From the NCBI RefSeq assembly GCF_026151205.1, contig NC_087075.1, positions 618,501 to 682,500 of the forward strand: a stretch of 64,000 nt of DNA. Reading direction: 5' to 3'. The notes under the pieces are model-generated. The model saw only the letters and a list, made by a program, of their open reading frames with translations, was not told the origin of the DNA and did no database searches. Position numbers and translations under genes: made by a program. The stretch comes from Bolinopsis microptera. Taxonomy: Eukaryota; Ctenophora; Tentaculata; Lobata; Bolinopsidae. Below, in pieces: positions 12,441-26,672 of this stretch; the stretch's first letter is position 1; each line of letters starts with the position of its first letter.

Positions 12441-13299
12441 TTGACAAATGCAAGAGGCCAATCCAACCGCCAAGTTATTTCTTGTCCCTCTTTTAACCAA
12501 CTCGAAATGCTGTTTAAATAGGAAAGATCTTACATTTATAGAACTTATTCGCGTGAGCTACTCCCCAAAAACTTTGGTGTTCCAGATTCGTTGATGCTTT
12601 GATGACTTCCTGACAATAAACACTGGCTTACTTTGCCTAACCATGTCCAGGGAAGTTGACAGATAAGGCCGAACGTGATTACCTGCACCTCAAATGGAAA
12701 GGGAGTGGCCAAACTCTACTTTAAATCCGTAATACTTCCATGTTAGGATGCATGGAGGGACTGATAGAGGAAGAGGTGGAGGAGGACGGTAAGGTAGGTT
12801 CAACACTTTATTCTCATCCGCCGTGAGGACAGCCGTCAATGTTGAAGGCTATCAGCCTCCAACACGAAAGTTCTTAAAAAAGAGGTTGTCCCACAGTTAA
12901 AAAAGTATTTACTTAGGTCAATCTAAAATTGAATGGCAACCACTGTAAATTGTCCATTCACTCTAGATGTTTTAACACCAGTACAAACAAAATAAAAAAG
13001 TTTACTTGTACTGCAATAATTGTATCCCACCTAGCAGTAAACCGTTATAACCCATTTAAGCTTCTGAATGAGACAATGAAGACAACACTGATCAGATGAA
13101 TGTAATACGTAAAATCTCTGAGTTACTTTGAAAGCTGTGACTCATATTCAGTAACAGACATATACCGCACCTTTGCTAACGAATTACAAGTGCAAAACTC
13201 ACTAATATTTCAAAATCTTGATGGCAACAAATCAAACTTTTGACTCGCTGGCAATTGAAATCGCTAGGTTTACTAACAAATTCTCATGTAATTGGGTCT
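12441..13299. other. Region between the unidentified gene and the LINE
   Basis: Contains a purine-rich stretch at about 12,745-12,790 (GGAGGGACTGATAGAGGAAG). Copy B equivalent is 30,331-31,139. It may hold 3' exons of the upstream candidate gene; no family recognised. Confidence 0.35.
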
Positions 13300-16160
13300 T
13301 GCGAAACAATGTAGGCCCTGAAATGAAAAACTAGTACGAACACACAAAGGCTATGAGAGGCTTCTATCAAGATACCTACGACTCGAAAGAAAAAGGCTCA
13401 GGAGTAGCTCCTATTCCGAACACTTCAAATGCTGTCCCCAAAAAACAACTCTTTCATCAAGTAACAGAAAATCTAGAAACCCCTTTGGTAACAATAGGAA
13501 GTTCACTAGGAATTCTACTTCTATAGGAGTAGTATACCGCCCTCCAAGTGGCAATGCAGAGGCAAGCTCTCCAAGAACAGACGTCAATACTTGATAAAGC
13601 ACCAAAACATACACACAATTTATTTTTTTTTTTTATGGCAGGAGTCGATGATTTAACATTAATCTCCATAGTAACCACAGTAGCATTATTGCACAGTATG
13701 AAGATGTACCTATTTAGTAGTAGGCCTTCTTCCATTGATAATCATTAGCAACTCCATGAAAAGCCTGGATGTAATGCCTCAGTGCATCGACAACATCATT
13801 ACAAAAGACCTAGACTCTGATACTGCTCTGAGACATAACTGAACACATATCTCATCACCTCCCTAATTACAATATTTGACTGGAAATTAGCAAGACCAAA
13901 AATTATGACACAAGCACACTCATTATATGACTATAGTAAATCAAACCACTGATACATTTGCTGAAGTCTTGGGTAACAAACTAGACCACTGAACCAATTA
14001 TAGATTTTACTACTTCATGATATCTTTAAAAACAGCAATTGACGAAACTGCAAACTAGCTGGTACCAAAACCACTAAGCGCACTATCCAGAACAACCATG
14101 GATTACTGGCGGGATATAGCCCTCATAACCACAGCCATGGGCTTATATGACTGGGGCGAAAGTCAGGAAAAGTTAAGTGTAACCAGGCGAAACAGACACA
14201 AAAGGGGCCATGCCTGTGTTCAAATCTGCTGTAATAAAAGAAACCGTTATGATGACTACAAAGCATATAGAAAGTCTACTAAAAAAGGTTCGTAATCAAA
14301 AGCTGTATCTTGATATTATTCTGACAAGTAATTTACTTGGAAACTCAGGGAAATCCAAGTAAAACCAGGGCACTGATAAATAAAAATTCGTGCAACCGAA
14401 ACCGTGATATCAGACCTATATTTTACCAAAGACAATGAAAAGATAACTGATTCGCAGAGTTTATCGCTAATGAATTCATAAGTATTTTGTACCCTAGCAT
14501 CTAACTAATGCAGCCATACACAGAACTAGGAAGCTTACAAATAATCAGCTTCCAAGTTCCTGTGACTTCTTACTAAATCGAATACAGCAAATATATAGCT
14601 ACATGATGCTCACCTGATGAGGTGGCTAAGAACATATCGGGAACTTAAGAATGGCAAGGCTAGCGACATACCAGTACATAAGTAAAAGGCAGAATCAGTC
14701 AAAATGTAGCACCACAACAAATCGTTATTGTACTACGAAAGTTGCAACAGTGACTTTTTCGAGACCTAAAAGTAGGTAAAATAAGTCCAAAACTCAGAAA
14801 GAAAATGCTGTAGCTTCTAGAAAATTACAGCCTATCTCAATCATAGCAATATTCGGTAAAAATACATGAAATAAATCAAATTCTCCAGGCTTAACAGTTT
14901 CTTACAGTCGCAGGATTATTATATGAACATCAATATGCTTAAGAAAAAATCACTCGACAACCATGCACTCAACATCTTGCGACAACATTGAAAAATTCTT
15001 AAAGAGATAAAAAACACGTACTAGGCAACTTCCATTGATTTAAGAAAAGCAATTGACACAATCTGTCATGATAAACTGACTTAAAAACAGTGAATGATAA
15101 TGGAATTCGGGGGACGGGCAAATAAATATGATAGCCAGTTACCTTACTAATAGACAGCAAAATGTATTCAGTACTGGAGAAGATCCGAAACTGCTGTAAT
15201 ATTTGGAGTACCTCAGGGGTATATTAGGTCCCTTGCATTTCTTAATCAACATCATGAAATATACAGATTATCAGACCTAGGTAAGTTTATACTTTTTTGC
15301 CGATTACAACCAACATATTTGTTGTAGATAAATGTATAAAAACACTTTTAACTGCAAAGCAAATAAAAATACTTACACATGTCATCCAGTATATGAATAG
15401 TAACTTGCTGCAAAATCAACATAAAGAAATGTTAGTTAAAATCCACTTTAAAGCCCGAACTGTAGAAATGAACCAGATTCAAACACAAATGTAATTAGAA
15501 CTGACACTAAATAAAATATTAAATAAAAAGGTGGAGGGAAAACTAAGTTTCTGGAGTCCAGTATTGAACAAAAACTGAACTTGGATGCTCCTTTAAGAGC
15601 GTTAAACCGTAAATTGGAAATGTTAGATAGGTATACTATGTGGAACTTAAGACTGCTGAGTACCTAAAAAACTATATAAGGGACCTGTACCTCCACCCAT
15701 TTTAATCACACCTATGTTATTGAATATCTGTTTGGGGAGGAGTAACACATAAAAACTAGAAGCCATATTTAAAACACAAAAGAAATCATAGATTATCTCC
15801 TTGGTGATAATGATTACATACTTCAATAAATCAAACAAGTGCCAGAGTAAGGCCTATCACTCGGAAAAGACCGAAAGTACATCAAGCAGATGTTAGGCAA
15901 AGAATTCTGACTAGACTCACAGTAAAACAATGCTGTACCTAGTTAACATTCTGACAGTTCCACACAATCTTCATAAGTTCACTGATAAATGGAAATGATA
16001 AATTAATAAGTTCCAATCACCAGTCTCAAGTTCTCATTATTCAACAGTCACCAAGACGAGACAACTACTTCATCCCAACCACTCCATCCATCACTATTTC
16101 ATCTATCAAATCAACTAGTATTTGGAAATTCACTGACCGAAGTCAACAAGTATAAATAGA
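13300..16160 (+). mobile_element. Non-LTR retrotransposon (LINE) with endonuclease and reverse transcriptase, copy A
   Basis: APE-type endonuclease remnants at about 13,390-13,740: KGSGVAIY, SIGVVYRPPSGN, GDFNINL (consensus of both copies). Reverse transcriptase core at about 15,205-15,330: GVPQGSVLGP, YINEIYR, FADDTNIFVVD, the FADD catalytic motif. The C-terminal part at about 15,700-16,160 includes NAYFNKF-like, TREKTVKYIKQMLGKEFF, YNILTVHNLHK and an end near 16,157. Endonuclease followed by RT is the order of Jockey/CR1-type LINEs; clade not assigned. Length of ~2.8 kb is near full length for ORF2, but all frames are broken by indels and no ORF1 or poly-A tail was recognised. Confidence 0.8.
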
Positions 16161-17985
16161 CTTTCTCTCACTCCCATCAGTAAAATCAAGAATTAATTCA
16201 TAAGAAATCTAATGTTAGAACAATAAATCTAAATATGCACCGACAGCTTTGGTGCAGTTACAACTTTGATGCAAATGAATTATCATTGAAATAGGTTGGC
16301 ATTTAGTAAACATAGATCATATAGTAAACCACGGTGTATTGCAAAATAAAAAAAACCATGACAAGTTATCAGCCTATATTTAACCTAAGAGACGACAAAA
16401 AACGAATCATCAACAACAAAGTTATAAAATCCTGCGGCCCCAGGATCCTGGTTGTTTTCCTACTCTATCTAACCTCACCCGAACCCCCACACACCTTCAC
16501 TTCCTCTCTTTCAGGTATTATTATTCTTCAATTTATTTTAAAAATTAGATACAGATTATATTTTCTTTTAAATGAGTAATGTCATTGAACATTGTTAGTT
16601 ATCGTATGTATGTTGTGTATAGTGTTTGCTGACTGTAAATGCTATAGATATTTTGAGCTCACTACGTCTCGCCGTCCATGGGTGAGGAGTTGTAGCTGAA
16701 GTAAGTGTTCAAATCACCTAAACTTCGTATGGTGAAACACTGAAAGGGTTTTGCCTTAGCCTTTGGGTGGAGTGTTTGCCCACCGGGATGCCAATATATG
16801 ATAACAGGACATTACTTTGACACATAAACAAATCAAACGACTTTAATTATCCAGAAAATTTACTAACTGCATTAAGCTTAGTTCATAGATAAATACACAC
16901 GATCTGCAGAATAGAGGATCACGAATTGGGGTTCCTGTTCTGCGACTGTGGTTTCCTCGTGGGCCGATCAGGTTTTTGTTGTGTATAGTGCTGGGGAAAA
17001 AAAACGCTTTAACAATACAATGAGTCCCATGAGAGAACAAATTTTAAATTCTTGACTTAGTGCCACAGTATTTCTTTGGTAAAAACCAAATTTATAGTTA
17101 AACGTGATATATTGTAGGAAGGGCATGATTTACTCACATCACTAGCACTGGATGGATCATTATCACACAAAGAAAAACTGACCCATTAAACATGAACCAC
17201 CACTATACCACGTACCCTAGCACCGAAATAAATACATTGCTCTACATATAACATCTGGCCTGATCCCAGCACATTGTGGGCCCCAGGGGTTCTGTAAAGC
17301 CCTTACAGGCACTGGGTCCTTTTACCAGCCACAACAAAATTGATCATGCCAGTACTGTCATAGAACTGTAACCAACTATTTAAAAATTAGATATCTTATG
17401 CTAAAATATAAATTTTAAGTCATATGAGCAATCTTCTCAATTTTAAAAAATTTTTAAGAATTAAATTTTAACCCTAACAATGAGGGTGGCATTTCATACA
17501 TTAACTAAATTCAACTTTGAAAGTACATAGATTATTAGTGAACACAAAATCAAGTTTTTATTAAGACATCCATTTTCGCATTGTGTTGCCAATCTTAGAA
17601 TTTATGATAAGTATTGATGTGAATAATGGTAATAAATTTAACTTTGATTTATTACTTTTGTATTATTATATGGCAAAAAGGACCCAGTTGGCTGCAGAGT
17701 CTTTACCTAGCACCCGATTTACCACTTTTGGAGCACAAACCTCAAACCTAAAACCGGCCAAGCACAAAAGTATGTTATCGCCACGATTGGGTGGGATTGA
17801 ATCCCAAATATATATCAGCACGCGGCACTAATAAATATGAAGTTCATTATCGAAATTTTAGATAAGCCATCGATCGTTTAACTCATATATAAAAGGTAAT
17901 AAATAAATTAATGTTTGGATGTTGGTTATATATCGATATTAATCAATTAATTTAAAATAAGTATGGTGTTTGTTATTATTAACCT
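16161..17985. other. End of unit; no gene recognised
   Basis: AT-rich, copy B equivalent 34,001-35,779. Around 16,680-16,800 a segment with a tRNA B-box-like 'gttcaaatc' occurs, but there is no clear A box. A block near 17,280 ('ccccaggggttctgtaaagc') is well conserved between copies. Nothing here supports a gene call. Confidence 0.4.
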
Positions 17986-20089
17986 ATTGAGTTACGTATT
18001 CGATTTAAAATATTAAAACACTCCTACAAAACAATTCACAAAACAAAACGGACGGGACACAGAAAAGAGAAGGACAAAACCCATCACAGCACTGACGGAA
18101 ACTGCTGCTGTTGATGAGTTTCGATAATATTAATTTGGATCTCCCTTGTTCATTAAATAGTGTGAACATACTTCTAGAAGTATATTGGCGGACAGTTGCT
18201 GAAGGTTAACATTGGGGTCCCAAACCGGGAGTGGTGATACAACTTATTTCGCGTTACTTATAAGAGATACAAAATAAAAATATAAGATATAATGACTGCA
18301 AGTTTAACGGATATAGCGCGGGCCATTTCATTATACTGGCGCGGTAAATCACGCTGGTGTAATGAAATATAAGTTTATACAATGTTTAAGAAGTTTTGCG
18401 CGCTATACCAAAATGAACATGCAATCCGTCAGATCAGTTGCTCTGCGAAGCCTAGCAACGATCGACGACGACGAACGACGACGACGATGACGCGCATCGA
18501 AGATGCGAAAGCAAGAATGCCTAGTATTCGCTGCGGGCGCGTCGAAAGCGGCTGCGAAGTCCCTCCAACACTATAACCAACAAAATTCAGTCCCCATATC
18601 TCATCATTAAGCCTTACGAAACACTAAGTGCGAATATAAAATTTAATCTCAAACAAAATGCACGGTCTACCTCGAATAAAAGTGTTTTTTCGTGATTATT
18701 CTTTATAGTTTTTTACTTATTTATTACATGCCGCCAGTCACTAAGCGCTTTGCACGCGTGCGGCTTTTTAATCAAGCTTCATGAAAGCGTCGACGTAACA
18801 GGAAGAAAAATACGTGAGAGAGGAGCAACAAGGAACTATCAGACTAGTAAATGTCAAAGCACAATCCCATAACTTTACATTTGTTTAATGATATGCAGTA
18901 CCGACAGCCGCTGCTCTTTAGTAAAACAAATTATTTTTAGTAAAACAAAGTATTTTAATTTATTATCATTGCAATCGATTCATATGAAATAATTATAGAA
19001 TATAAAATATGTCACACCTATTGAACTGTTTCGTTCGAGTAGTCGAGCCCATGGCTAAATTTTAACTAGGACCAGTGGTGTCGAATTAACATATTAAAAA
19101 GGTGATTCTAAGTACAAAATGGAAATTTTATAAGAGAAAAAAGACGGATCAAAACACCAGATCCAAGGACAAGGAGACCCCACTGCAGACCATACATGCT
19201 ATTGCTTGTGCATGGCCCAAAGGTTCCCATTGTTCCAGAAACTGGTACGAGCTGGTCAACTAGTTTTGATTCAGACTAGGCTTGATGAGTTCTGGGGTAT
19301 CTAGAGTAGGATTTGAGGGTGCCAGGTTTTCAGGCGGACATGGAAAATATTATGCGGAGGAATATAAAGGTATATACAATACATATCAATATAAAAATAG
19401 ATCCAAAAATAGCTCCAAAGATTATCACACGGCAGTCAGGGACTTCCAGACAGGATGCCTTTTTGAAACAGGTATAATTAGCGCTTTTGTAATTAGTTGT
19501 ATGCAAGGGATGGATAGCTGAATGACTACGCTGGTTAAAGCCCCCAGCTATTTAGGGGAGCCACTCAATTTCACGCCCATGTGTTGTCAATTGCTGGTAT
19601 CAAGTGAAGAGCTTTTTTGAGACGGCTCTTGATGAATTGAGATGGGGGAAGAAAGGTCGGAAAATTTACTAGAGTCAGGACCATGACATGATTTGCTGGG
19701 GAATCAAAAGGAAGCAGCGTGCGCTACTTCGAAGAAATCTTAGACGAGTATAATTTGTCAAATCCCAAACTGTATGCTTTGCAATTTTTGTAGGTTTATA
19801 ACCTACAAAAACGTCTGTGGCGGACCTCGTCACGGACTTGGAACAAATATTTTACCAGTATCACCCGTCAAGGACTTTGTCGCCTCCGTACGCTCGCCTC
19901 ATTACATGTGCAATTAGAAACACTTATTCGTTTATAAGCAATGATAACAAGGCATTGAATAATTACTCAAGGACCATCGCGTATTTTGACCAAATATATT
20001 TAAATCGACGCTATCGCTCGTACAATTTTTTATGAAAATATTCACACAACGGTTTGTTATATGTTTCATAGTATAGTACCTGTACTCCA

Positions 20090-20246
20090 GGGGTCCGCTC
20101 ACATATTACATAATCAGCCTAGGGATGAAGTTTCCAAATGATAACGATAGTGTAATTTTGACACAAAGCTTTGTGAAAACTGATTACGTAGGGGAAGGGG
20201 GTTTAAAAATTGTCCAAAAACTGATACGTATTATGTGAACGACCCC
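20090..20246. mobile_element. MITE-like element (copy B)
   Basis: Same element as at 2,149-2,305. It begins GGGGTCCGCTCACATATTAC and ends with the inverted TACGTATTATGTGAACGACCCC-type terminus, at the equivalent place in the second unit. Confidence 0.55.
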
Positions 20247-20991
20247 TAATAGCTTGATTTGATCGCTTGTACCTAACAGGAACCCTTTTTCGGCGTGTGT
20301 ACCACTGCAATTGCTTTGTCGTTTTCTTTCCTCTGTAGTATATATAAAAGATGTGTTGACACTGTACTACCTCACAAATTCTGACAAACTTTGCACAAGA
20401 ACTACTAACAAGATTGCTATCCCAGGAGCCATTTCAGATTACCTTTATGTTTTGTGTCCAGTCAAAACAGATGTAGAATTGAAGCTTGCATGAAAAAATA
20501 AGTCACCATAGTAAACGCTGTTAGGCTCAAATTATATCATTCATTACTTAAATTTATCAATATTCTTGTTTCACACCAATATATAAAATCTAAATGCAGT
20601 TGTAATAATTTACCAGTTTTTTAGCATTACTCTTATTTAAGATAAAGAGGGTGGTGTTTTGGGTTAAGCAACAAAAACAGAGGTTATAATACTTGTAATA
20701 TTAACAAGTTATACTGTTTTGTTCTGAGAACACCAAACTCTCATATTAAGAGTTTTATATCATGAAATAGGAACACAATGCCAAGTTACTACTATGTTGT
20801 TATAGGTAAGATGGTGAATATTTAATTCAATCGACCATTACATATGTTAAAAATATGATAGCAGTAAATCAGTATCTGGTTCCATGTTTAAGATTTCCAT
20901 CTATCTAACCAATTGAGCGCTTTAATATTGCTTACTCAAACAGATACATGACTTCATAACAAAAATTCCTGAATTAGATATTCATTTAAAA

Positions 20992-22735
20992 CTTCTTTTC
21001 AGGAATATTCTGTGCTTACTTCTACTACAGCATAGACCCCACGAGAAAATAACACGAGGAAACATATGGGGCTGAAAAGAGAGATATTTCTACACCATGT
21101 TTCTTTGTCTTTTGCCAGTGCATCAACAATGCTATGTTCGCCAAAGGAATGGACGACTTAACATGTCCTAAAATCCCATGTGACTACAAAACCATGGACT
21201 ATTCTAAATGGCTATTATTTTGAAGCCCAAATAGTGATCATGTACCTGAAAGTGGTCTTACCTGCGGATCTGTAAATACCCATTTAATCACAGTAAAACT
21301 TCTGGTGACAAGACTCGCCATCGACAAGGACACCACATAGACCTGATTTTATCTGCGGAGTACTTACGTTGGGAGCCATGTTGGCATCCAATGCCTCCCT
21401 TAAAATGGGTCAAAACTATCCGACTCAAGTGTTGGGGAAAGAGTTGAAACCCATTCCCGTATGCTTGCTTTTGGAGTGATATTATGCTGGTTACGTTAAA
21501 ACAAAGCAGATGACTGGGTTATATGATGTTAAATTTTGAACAGGAGAAGCTATTGCTTACCATGTATCACATTGTGAGATTAAATTGAAAAAAACATAAA
21601 CACTAATGTTAAGTGACGATAACTTTGGTTTTTATTATTTTCAAATTAACTCAGTAAAAAAGGTATAATATTGTCAAGTACCTGTCGGTGATGTTGATAG
21701 TAGTTGAGTTGCTCGTTCATGTATAAAGACGGTAAATCTGGACGGCTCTGTATGTACGATGTCTGGTTGAAATGTTAGCATCTCACCTCCTTGACACTTG
21801 GTGGGTACACGGACAAATATAACTAACTTCTCACGTATCAGTTTAGCATTTTGATTATGTGATTGACTTAACATTTTGATCCAATCTGAGTTTATGTATT
21901 TTAAATCTGCATAGGATTGTCCGTCGTTTTACTATAATAAAAACGATTTGTGATAAAAATGTTAGAAATACTATGACCATAAAATACTTGCCCAAGTGTA
22001 CAGACTTCTCATCGCTGACAATACCTCTCCTTGCATGGTATGTTTCCATGTCGTTACTCACGAATTTCCACTAATTAATAATCACTTACAGACGGTCTTA
22101 ACTGGTGTGGATCATATAAGAGAAAATGAGAGGACACGGATAAGCACACTACAAGATGTTAATGATGAACCTGTCAGCATTGGTAAGGATATTTACAAAC
22201 TTTATATAAAATCCTAGCTGTGAGTGTGTTATCTCTGAACATTGCAATTGGTAGATTAATTGGCTGACCACGTGTCCATAAATTAACTATCCCGTGGCTT
22301 CTTAAGATTTATAAATAAAAGAGAGAATTCTATTGCCATAAATCATATAGACAATATATTTCAGTTGTTCATGACGATAATCTCAGTTGGCCACTGGATA
22401 GATTCTGGGGAAGCCGCTCACATTCTGCAACAAAACACCCCGAAGTCGTTCCCGAAATCATCACTTTCGATTTGCCAGTTGCTCTCATGGTCAAAACTTC
22501 ATCTTCATCACCGTGTCTGAGTTCGGGCCCCATGATGTGCTCCTCATGACCCTTACCCTTCAGTTCTATACAATCCTGGGATCTTCGTTTTTGTTATTGG
22601 TAATGCACTGCCACCCTCAGTGGATAGTACTGCGTTGTCTTTGCGGGACTAGTCTAACGCTAGGTATTGGTAAAACTGTCAAGGTTGAGAAAACTCTGAA
22701 ACATTTAATTTAGGGTTAAATGGGTATTTAAATTT
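20992..22735 (+). CDS. SLC35B1: SLC35B1-like transporter, copy B, frame-broken
   Basis: Same gene as at 3,040-4,745. Clearer here are the GTLG/KPIPV block near 21,420-21,460, the VGVALFMYKDGK-like block near 21,690-21,745, [16 protein letters not shown] at 22,092-22,140, and the C-terminal exon with the consensus KFYTILGS at 22,560-22,590 followed by FAGLVL and GKTVKVEK. The frameshifts lie at different places from copy A, so the true frame is recoverable only by comparing copies. Confidence 0.82.
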
Positions 22736-23439
22736 TCTGTCTCCACAGCTGATAAAATTCTCGTTTATTCATAAAAAATAGCAACCAGTTAGCTGTATCT
22801 TACTTTTAAATTCCCTTAAATATCATCTAACCTTACCAAAAGTTTTTGCTGACAGTTTCAGATAATCAGATTTATCTAATCATAACGTTATTTGATTATT
22901 AATTATATTTAAAGTAGTTTTAATAACAATATAAGTTTAGTTTCAGATGTCTTTTGTTTGTACCTTTTAGCTCAATCGGTTCTGTTTAGGATTTAATATT
23001 TACCTATTCAAAATTTCACCTTGACCGGGCCCTAGACTTTTTAGTTATATCTCGACTGGATTCAAATAATTAATTAGAGTTGATGTTTACATTTAATTAT
23101 TCAAGAACATGCTACAAACCGACTACGTAAAATGAATGATTATGGGTCAAACCGATATATAAGACTTAGTGGATGTTAGTATAACGTATGACCAACTAAG
23201 CTCTTAATTTTTAGTTCATGTTTATTATATCGCTGATTAATGATCAGAACGAGTATTTACTGACTACATAAAGTTTGGCATATTCTAATTAATCAAATCT
23301 TTTGTTATTTTGCACGATTCATTCTATTAAGTGAAAGCTTCTAAGTTTCGTTCCTGAATTGATTAATTCATCTTCCTACAGAGACTCTAAACCATCTAAA
23401 AAATCCATTGTTTTACAATCATCCCACCCTGTAGCAGAA

Positions 23440-24694
23440 ATGTCGAAGGGTTCAGTATCCCCCCAAGCTCGAGAACGCCTGGCTCCAACTCGAGATAAAG
23501 AGCAACAAGTTAAAACAACTGGACTTGTTCTACAAAGATCCATTAGAAGATGGTCACGGAGGCAGGTCTGAGCAGAAACCCGAGACTTGTGCCCGAACCA
23601 GCCGGAGAACAGCGAGGTGAAGAACGTGTACAAGTTGGTTTACTAAACAAACAAGTGTATCAAGTATGATTTATAAACTTTTAAATACGTCTTTATGATT
23701 AATTTTATATCGAGGCTATTCTGGTACTAGTAATTTCGAGTAAAAAGTTTCGAGGGATAAGTTATGGGCACATAATGGTAAGTTTTTCGTTGCAGTGCGA
23801 GAATTTTCTGAAGTCTGCCCCAACAAAGGGCTTGTGAGTTCCACTAGGGAAGGAGGTACAAGTGAAGCAATAGTTGGGCGATGCAAACAGTATGTTCACC
23901 GAACAGAGATACAGAGTGTACTTAGCCTCTAAAGGGAACCTTCAGAAACGAACAGTTCCTGTAAGATGCACGAGGATCCAGAATGTTATCACATGATGCG
24001 GCAGAAGGTATGAATTGCTTGTGCCTAGAGATCCTTCGTTGGTCTACGTGAAATTGCTATTTTAGAGTGTCGTTAAAATTGTAATCGACCGATTTGCCAT
24101 CAGTAATGAACGATCAAATTCTTTGATTCCGCATACACATTTATTTTTGAAAATCCAATCAAGCAATAAAAATTGATGTTATACAATTATCACTTAATAA
24201 TTGATGAATGAATGCAAGCAAGCTTCTAATCGGGATAGCGTGGCAGACAACGCCCGAATCATGCTTCTACAGACGCTACACAAGTGCCAAGTAAGTAGGA
24301 AATATTTTCAAGCTAGGCATGTGGCAATTTATCTAATTAATAATTAGAAATAATTAAAATAATTCCTCAGCACGATACCCAGGATATGGAGGCACACCAA
24401 AAAGAGTTGGAGGATAGCTCAGATGAAAGCAATGTTGGATGGAAGATACTAGTGGTGGCAGTGATTAAGACGTCCGAAAAAGAAAAGAAGAATAGAAGAA
24501 GAAAGAGCAAGAAGAATAAAAAGAAAAGGAAAAAGTCAGTCAATCCACGGAGGAGCAAGATACAGATCAAGGTAAAAAAAAGAGTAGTTCAGAAAGAACA
24601 AAAAAAAGAAAAAAGGAGACAACATCCGTCGGACATTGAGGATACAAAGATTGATCATGAGTTTCTGATTTCTGAGTTATCTGAACTACGAAAT
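23440..24694 (+). CDS. RP9: RP9-like protein, copy B
   Basis: Same gene without the poly-G insertion. The N-terminal exon runs from the ATG at 23,441 through PPKLENAWLQLE and KQLDLFYKDPLEDGHGG to about 23,625. The knuckle exon spans about 23,796-24,010. The acidic/lysine-rich tail begins near 24,375 (KELEDSSDES) and continues in basic repeats to about 24,640. Length and domain order match the metazoan RP9 family. Confidence 0.82.
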
Positions 24695-25164
24695 TTTAAT
24701 CTTAAAATACTGAAAAAGATTTCAATAAAGTACAGTCAACTAGAATGTTATCGGATTACAAGAATACACAATGAATATGATATAAAGATAATTAACTCGA
24801 GAATTAAACAGTTTATTGTTGCTACAAAATCTCAAACAGGCTACTGTTTTTTGTGACCACAACTACACGGAATTACAGTTTGACAAATATATTTTGACTT
24901 TAACGACTACCACAGCATATTTAAATATTTGATTTGCGTTATTTAAAGTACTGACTGATTTTATAATGTTAAGAAGAACGAATCAAAGACAGATGTAATT
25001 TTCTGTGTTTTATGAAGGCAAAAATTAGAAGTCATTCATTACACTGTTTGTCAATGTTGCTTTTGAGTGCATAATCACGATACCAAGCTTTATATCCCGG
25101 ACCGTTATTATAATAATGATCTACAGATAGCAACTGTAGAGGTGGTAGACAACAATTTATTAAA

Positions 25165-26460
25165 AACACAAAGCACAATGAAGAAGCCCAAAAGATGTCT
25201 CAAACTAAAAAAAAAACCAGAGCCCCTTTTCCCCTTCGACATCATCTCCCATCCGACCCAAGACCTCACAGCAGTCATCACCATCCGAGGGCGAGATCGT
25301 CTTCCTGTCCCTGCAAAGATGATGATCTCCAAAAAAGATACTGATTCTACACACGCGGACCTCTTGTCGGCGTATTTTTGATTTTCCAGGCAACTTCACA
25401 CCCACTGTCCATTTCAAGTGACTAATCATTTTCTGTGTGTGATATTGAGACTAGGAAGTACAGCATAGGTATCAAATGCTCACGATAATCCGCTGGAGGC
25501 ACTGTGTGAAGTCAGGGATGGGAAGGTATTCGCAACTGGGGAGACGAAGGGGTAAGTTGTATTTACTTTCTTTAGTTTTAATGCTCATTATATATATTGA
25601 ATGTTTTTGTGAGTGTGAGTAATAATTCTGATCTCTTGCTGAATTCTCCTCAAAAAGGTCAAAATATCATTCAAATCTTTCCAAATTATAGCCATGTGCA
25701 TTTAACAAACTTTCCATAATGCTTTTTCCAATTTACAGGTTATAAAATTGTGGGATCTGTAGAAAAGAAGAACCCATCGATGAAACAACCAGAGCACGAC
25801 AATTCACTCCACCTTCCAGTTCGGATTCCACAGGATCCACCCAGGTACTGCATCTGAGATGGGTCGCCTCTCTGTCAGAACTCACGACAACCAAACACCA
25901 ATCACGATCTGACGGAATGTACAGTGAGCATTATAACATGTGACGTGGGTTGCGTACCAACAGTAAAGTGTGTGCGGGACGGAGAGGGGGTGTTGAACAT
26001 ATTTATGTGGGAACAACTGGGGGGATATATCAGACAGGAATACCCGTTTTCAGGAGGAAGTGAGCGTGATACTGTGTTGTTAATTCCTGAGAATTCTAGT
26101 TTTAGGATGTTAGGACGGTGTTATCCGAGCTACTCCCTCTATTCCTCACAAACCCCCTGACCCCATTGGGGATCACTCTGATAAACTCTATAGAGAGCCT
26201 TGTGTTTGCGCATGATGAGAGGAGATCTTGTCAATAGACATGATTATGTTTGTTCGGGCGTGGTCACGTTAGAGAAACTGATTATGATATTAAGAAAACT
26301 TTCTGTAAGGCACAGTGATCAGGATAGTGGTGAATCAGAGAAAATGATGATAATGGTCAGATCGTCAGAGATGAGCCTAAGAAAAAAAATTAAACATATT
26401 ATAGATTCGAAGGAAATTAAGTCGAACGAGACTGCTGATTTTTTCAGCGACTTAGCTTAG
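25165..26460 (+). CDS. WDR55: WDR55-like WD40 protein, copy B
   Basis: Same gene as at 7,220-8,508. The blade containing DLTAVITI..RGRD lies at 25,255-25,310, the AHDNPL/ATGDDEG exon at 25,390-25,550, the exon with KLWDL from about 25,742, GEGVLNIF at 25,980-26,010 and VLLIPEN at 26,080-26,095. The C-terminal KEIKSNETADFFSDLA followed by TAG at 26,458 is intact here and fixes the end of the protein. Confidence 0.8.
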
Positions 26461-26672
26461 CTTACATTGTGAACGTTTAAGAAATATGACTACCGTTACT
26501 TTTTTATTTAACTTATTTCATTTACCGTAACATTCCTATAGTATGGTATATTACTGCCTAATTTACTGTCTCAATCAATTTGATTTTATATACTGTATTA
26601 ATTAGAACAAAGAATAGTAAGCAACCATTTTTTCAGCACAATTAATTTCCATCTTTATAGTTAGCTGAAACA

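Larger units (their letters stand above)
1..17985 (+). repeat. Copy A of a ~17.9 kb head-to-tail tandem unit
   Basis: The whole stretch realigns by eye with 17,986-35,779 in the same orientation. Anchors such as the block after 'ctattgagttacg' recur at about 1, 17,983 and 35,780. The copies differ by frequent one-base insertions, deletions and substitutions spread evenly over exons and introns. That pattern fits uncorrected long-read error rather than evolutionary divergence under selection. The unit holds SLC35B1-, RP9-, WDR55- and OSGEP-like genes, an unidentified gene candidate and a LINE, all on the + strand. The window opens inside the array, so the number of copies upstream is unknown. 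Confidence 0.9.

Noticed and set aside
16680-16800. A tRNA-derived SINE
   Set aside because: Only a B-box-like 'gttcaaatc' is seen; no A box, tail or target duplication.
1-17985. A ~17.9 kb mitochondrial genome read more than once
   Set aside because: The unit carries intron-containing nuclear genes (OSGEP, WDR55, RP9, SLC35B1) and a LINE, and no mitochondrial genes.
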